A stretch of DNA of 64,000 bases from Paracentrotus lividus (taxonomy: Eukaryota; Echinodermata; Echinoidea; Camarodonta; Echinidae): NCBI GenBank assembly GCA_940671915.1, contig CALNVZ010003430.1:18326235-18390234 (forward strand), read 5' to 3'. Both the position numbers and the translations under genes were made by a program. The notes below the pieces were generated by a model. The model searched no databases. It was not told where the DNA came from and saw only the letters and a list, made by a program, of their open reading frames with translations. The stretch's first letter is position 1. Each line of letters starts with the position of its first letter. Positions 60,560-64,000 of the stretch are shown here, piece after piece.

Positions 60560-60718
60560 GAATTGGAGAGACTGAGAGAAAAACAGAAAGAGGAAAACAG
60601 ACAGAGAGAGAGAGAGAGGGAGGAAAAAAGAGAGAGACATAGAAAGAGAGAGGGAGAGAGAGAGGGGGGGATAGGGGGAGGGAGAGAGAGAGAGAGAGAG
60701 GGGGGGGGGAGAGACGTT
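60560..60718. repeat. Purine (GA/G) tract beside the RING gene 3' end
   Basis: (GA)n and G runs on the + strand, followed by about 13 T bases, 14 bp beyond the minus-strand stop codon. Any 3' UTR of the RING gene must include or avoid it. Confidence 0.85.
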
Positions 60719-60744
60719 TTTTTTTTTTTTACATGAAGCTAGTC

Positions 60745-62866
60745 CTACATTGGAAGCTCTATGAAATACACGACACAGTCATTAGCAAAGGCAATCATTT
60801 TAGGTGTCAAAAATACCATATAACACCAGCAAGCCATATCAATTGGACGAGGGACAGCCACATCTCCAAAGACCACATCCTCAGTGAGTGTCGCGCCCTC
60901 TACTGTGTATCTGGTCAGGGAAAGCGCACTAGACCAACGCCTTACTCTGGCTATCAGCACTCTATCCTGGCTGTCTACTGCAGCATAGAGGCATTCGCCA
61001 TCTTCATTGTCTTCGTCCTTATCGTCACCACTTGCTGCAATGGATGTACCCGCCTTGCCTGTCTTGTCATAGACATTGATCCGACCACGAGTGAAGTTGC
61101 AAGTAGATGTGATCATCACCCCGGTACTGGTGACACAGACCTGTAACGGAAGAATCTTTCCAGTTGGGATGGTCGTATGAGGGGACTTGTTGCTGCCATT
61201 AAAGATATAAATCGCCGGATTACCATTGACCACATATACGTTATCCTGCTGGTCACTGCAGACACAAGGTTGTCCAAGACCTTGGATGAAACTGTATTTC
61301 GTGTTCGTCTCCGTCCCGTCCGATTCGTACACTCGACCCGTGTTGTTGCCGAGCGATACAACCGACTTTCCATCGGTAAGAAACGTAATGTCGCATACGT
61401 TACCTACCGCATTCTTCATGTGTTGGGTTTTGTCACCTGAGATAGTGCAACAGTCGGATCCCTTGCCATCCCACCCATACCCGACCACCACGGCGTCTTT
61501 GGTTTGTGCGGCCATGCCATTCACATTGCATGCTCTACGTGCTATTTGTACTACAGTGACGACCGTTGGAGTATTCTCTCCTGCAGTAGCGGATTCTGTG
61601 TCACATGCTTTCGTTTGGTCTTCTGTCTTCTTCGCATCATCAGCTCCAGAAGCTGTTAAATTTTCAGGATCTCTACTTTCTGTTCCCTTTCCTCCCAAGT
61701 CTAGGTTTCCAAGAAGATCTCCTGCTTGCTCAGCACCTGTCGTCGACGTACCGTCTTTAGATTTCTGCAATTTACGGACAGAAAGGTGCATGTAATGTTC
61801 TGCATTATTGATATTTTTTTTTTAACATTGATTCAATTTCTTTATGCTCTTATGCGGCGGTCACAACTCGTCGTAGGCTACGGGGTACGTGCCATCGACG
61901 TAGCCTGCGTTGCATGTGCAATGCACGCACAGGTCCTAATTCAACTTCTGCGATTCCTGCAATTCTATAGTAAGGGTATTGTAAAAACTTTCTGCACGTC
62001 GTACATGCATTGTACCTGTGAGGTACCTCCGCTGCACGAATTTTCTACGAAATCCATCGTAGGGAGTTGCACGTCGAAGGTACGGCGAGTTGTGACCGCC
62101 GCATTAGAGATCAGATATTGACTAGGGATTTTTGTCAGGACATGTCCATATAACGGCACATTAAAAAAGAAAAAAAAAAGTATTATTCTGGTGGATCATC
62201 GAATGTCTTTGGGTGTAAGATATGGTTACATCTTGTTGTTCCGAAGGTCCGTTTGTCCGAAAAATGAAATAAGGTTCTTTTGTCCGATGAATTTATGCAA
62301 TAATATGAAGGTTCTTATAACGGAATAGGGTTCTTTGGTCCAAAGACAAAACTATACTCTTTGTTCCGAAGGTTCGTTTTGTCCGAAAAATGAAGATCGT
62401 AGGTCCGAAAATGATATAGGGTCCGTAAGTCCAAAATTTGGATAGGGTCGTGATGTTTACGAATCTTATTCCATTTTCGGACCAAAGAACCTTTTGTAGG
62501 AGGAGGGGATGGTTACAAGTCTGGCCAAAAGGATGTTATAGATGGGTATGAAGAAGTTGGGCACCACCTCTAAGGATAGGAAATATTTCAACATAATGGT
62601 ACTGAAATTATATCATTCTGCCACTTTTGACCAAAGACATGACAGAGAACATACTGTACCTCCTCAGGAGATGCATCATCTTGTCCACCGCTCGCAGAAT
62701 CCGCAGTGAGGCCTTCTTCCCTGCATATCGGGCATACATGCTCAACGTCCTTCTGCACCTCTAAGCAGTCACTGCAGAAGTAATGGCCACACTTGAGGGT
62801 TGTTGCCGTTTTGATGATGCCGAAACACATCGGACAGAGCATACCTTGGAATTTACCACTGTCCAT
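60745..62866 (-). CDS. RING-finger / beta-propeller protein (TRIM/NHL-like), 2 coding exons
   Basis: Likely E3 ubiquitin ligase. Exons 62660-62866 and 60745-61764 join in frame (GT-AG) to give 408 residues. The N-terminal C3HC4 RING has Cys11, Cys14, Cys26, His28, Cys31, Cys34, Cys45 and Cys48. No B-box or coiled coil follows. Instead there is a hydrophilic linker (about 55-140) rich in Ser, Thr, Gly and acidic residues, then a region to the end with repeated beta-strand/NHL-like blades (VCDITFLTDGKSVVSLG, NVYVVNGNPAIYIFNG, GRINVYDKTG). Similar RING-plus-propeller proteins without B-boxes are numerous in echinoderms and molluscs and are often compared with TRIM56 or TRIM2/3. The ATG is at 62864-62866. 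A likely splice acceptor (TACATGTAG) lies about 16 bp upstream, so the first exon is probably non-coding and further right. Targets are unknown. Confidence 0.86.
61853..62103. mobile_element. MITE, TGCGGCGGTCACAACTCGTC family, copy 2
   Basis: Same ends and interior as the copy at 51095-51332, flanked on both sides by TTA (61850-61852 and 62104-62106). It lies in the single coding intron of the RING gene, about 90 bp from the exon 60745-61764 acceptor. Confidence 0.88.
62225..62505. repeat. GTCCGAAAA phrase repeat
   Basis: Units such as GGTTCTTTTGTCCGATGAA, GTTCCGAAGGTTCGTTTTGT and CCGAAAAATGAAGATCG recur at irregular spacing, with a reverse-complement unit (TTTTCGGACCAAAGAACC) at the end. 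It lies in the RING gene intron. Confidence 0.65.
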
Positions 62867-63009
62867 CTTGACAGCCAACGCACCTACATGTATACGATAT
62901 GACAAGTTTAAAAAAAATTGTGTTACTGTCTTCTTCTTTTTTTTAACAAAGAGAAAAACTGACCAGAAAACAGAAATGATTTTATCATTTTTGTTTTTAT
63001 TTGTTTGAA

Positions 63010-63128
63010 ACTGACCAGAAATAATCTAATATGAAGAAAAAAAAAGCATAGAAAATGGAATGGGATTACAGGCTTTTAACCAAAGACCTCCTGAGACAGG
63101 TGATCTACCGACTGAGCTATGGCAAACC
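63010..63128 (-). mobile_element. tRNA-derived SINE, copy A
   Basis: The minus strand begins CCATAGCTCAGTCGGTAGAT, an A-box match, and continues to a degenerate B-box (GGTTAAAAGCC), then a short body ending in TTCTTCATATTAGATTATTT. It cannot form a proper anticodon arm, so it is not a tRNA gene. Confidence 0.75.
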
Positions 63129-63316
63129 CTTATGTCGTTGTGTGTCCCAGAGAACCCCTTAGCTTTTAATTCTCGAGTGATCAGAAGCTATAGAACCTGG
63201 CATAAACCCGAAGTATAGAAATCAAGTTGGGGATATCATAAATGAGAGGGATAACGGTGATCGAAGTGATGCAGCTTTTTAAAAATATAAATTTGAAAGA
63301 AGAGTGAAACTGACGA

Positions 63317-63455
63317 GGGGGGCGTTTCATGAAAGGACTTGTCAGAAGTTTTATCCGACAAATTTGTTCTCAGCCAATCAGATGCAAGCATTTCAGTAGC
63401 TTATAACACTTTGTCGGATAAAACATCCGACAAGTCCTTTGATGAAACGCCCCCC
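63317..63455. mobile_element. Palindromic MITE (TTTCATGAAAGGACTTGTC ends), copy 2
   Basis: Left GGCGTTTCATGAAAGGACTT and right AAGTCCTTTGATGAAACGCC are inverted repeats with CAGCCAATCAGATGCAAGCA in the centre. It matches copy 1 at 23934-24056 and interrupts the 3' part of SINE copy B. Confidence 0.88.
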
Positions 63456-63568
63456 AGAAATAAGATAATATGAAGAAAATTAGCAAGAAAATAGGATTCC
63501 GGGATTTGAACCCGAGACTTCCTGATGACTTGACAGGTGCTCTACCGATTGAGCTATCTCAATTTTTA
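63456..63568 (-). mobile_element. tRNA-derived SINE, copy B
   Basis: The minus strand has A-box TAGCTCAATCGG and a good B-box GGTTCAAATCC, followed by the same body as copy A (TTCTTCATATTATCTTATTT). The would-be anticodon loop has A instead of T at position 33, so it is a SINE head and not a working tRNA. The distal end continues past the MITE insertion. Confidence 0.75.
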
Positions 63569-64000
63569 AAATCGTTATTCTTTGAAAGTCAACAAAGACC
63601 AAAAATGTCTCAGAAGTGTCGATTTATTATTAAAAATCTTTAAAAGCAAAATATACGGCCTGAAAGCGTATAAGTATTATTTACTCGAATTTGGCCTTGC
63701 GAGGAAGGTGGGTGGGGTGTTTAGTGGAGCGGTGGTGGGAAGGGGGGGGGGGTGCTTCCTAGATCTGCCGTTGTTTACTAAATTACTTTAAATATTCAGG
63801 TCCTTTCAAAATATTCGGTTATATGAGAAGAGGAAAAATATAGGTGTTTGGGCGTTGGGGATAACTAACTTTGGATCCTCAGTACCGTTACTTTGTATTT
63901 ATTCCTTTTTTAGCCATAAAGCACACCATAAGGTTTCGATTTGGAACCTAAATGCAATTATAAAAACCAAACGAAGCATCAGTCACGCTCAAAGTCCAAC
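63569..64000. other. Right edge of the window
   Basis: No coding exon, RNA gene or recognisable repeat is seen apart from short G runs near 63740. The first, non-coding exon of the RING gene could lie here or further right. Confidence 0.4.

Larger units (their letters stand above)
56818..60744. other. Intergenic region between the transporter (5' side) and the RING gene (3' side)
   Basis: No gene is supported. It holds a C run (57534-57555), an AT microsatellite (58208-58226), a tandem repeat (58565-59025), T-rich and TTTA tracts (59745-59850) and a GA/G tract (60600-60715) that runs up to the RING-protein stop codon. Confidence 0.6.

Noticed and set aside
63493-63565. tRNA gene
   Set aside because: A-box and B-box are good, but the anticodon loop lacks T33 and its stem has a mismatch. 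A related degenerate copy with the same tail lies 430 bp away, so it is a SINE.

Overview
This window is eukaryotic nuclear DNA, AT-rich and full of introns and repeats. It most resembles an echinoderm, probably a sea urchin. The reasons are the gene families present (a TRPA1-like channel, an intronless orphan rhodopsin-class GPCR, a GH79 heparanase-like enzyme, a RING/beta-propeller protein), the dense miniature inverted-repeat elements and the frequent short microsatellites. The species call is an inference. One assembly gap of Ns lies at 54914-55347.

Five protein-coding genes can be supported, all on the minus strand. From right to left, in the direction of transcription, they are: a two-exon RING-finger/beta-propeller (TRIM/NHL-like) protein (62866 to 60745); an SLC16-type monocarboxylate-transporter-like MFS protein (56817 to 53568), which lacks a recognisable exon for TM3-TM4 and spans the gap; a ten-exon GH79 heparanase-like glucuronidase (46117 to 35663) with both catalytic glutamates; and a 26-exon TRPA1-like channel (29770 to 3997) with about 16 ankyrin repeats and the full six-helix pore module. 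A complete intronless GPCR (6368 to 5364) is nested in the last TRPA1 intron. The exon joins I propose keep the reading frame and give complete proteins for TRPA1 (1176 aa), heparanase (593 aa) and the RING protein (408 aa). The transporter does not join cleanly.

The rest is introns and intergenic DNA filled with repeats. There is an AGGTCA-rich tandem repeat at the left edge (1-600) and a 90-bp minisatellite (1560-1910). There are many MITE families, some nested in others. One family with CAGTGGCGGATCC termini shows matching 5-bp flanks at four copies. Two kinds of tRNA-derived SINE are present, along with LINE 3' remnants, a 585-bp near-perfect palindrome (27019-27603) and a 1.27-kb extremely G-rich tract (48260-49525). 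Two nearby duplications look like assembly or long-read artefacts.

The genes are not an operon or pathway. Their shared orientation is the only obvious link. I did not find a convincing previously undescribed system. The most interesting signals are the nested GPCR, the altered chemosensory and pore residues of the TRPA1-like channel, the stray copy of a heparanase exon, and the nested transposon history.
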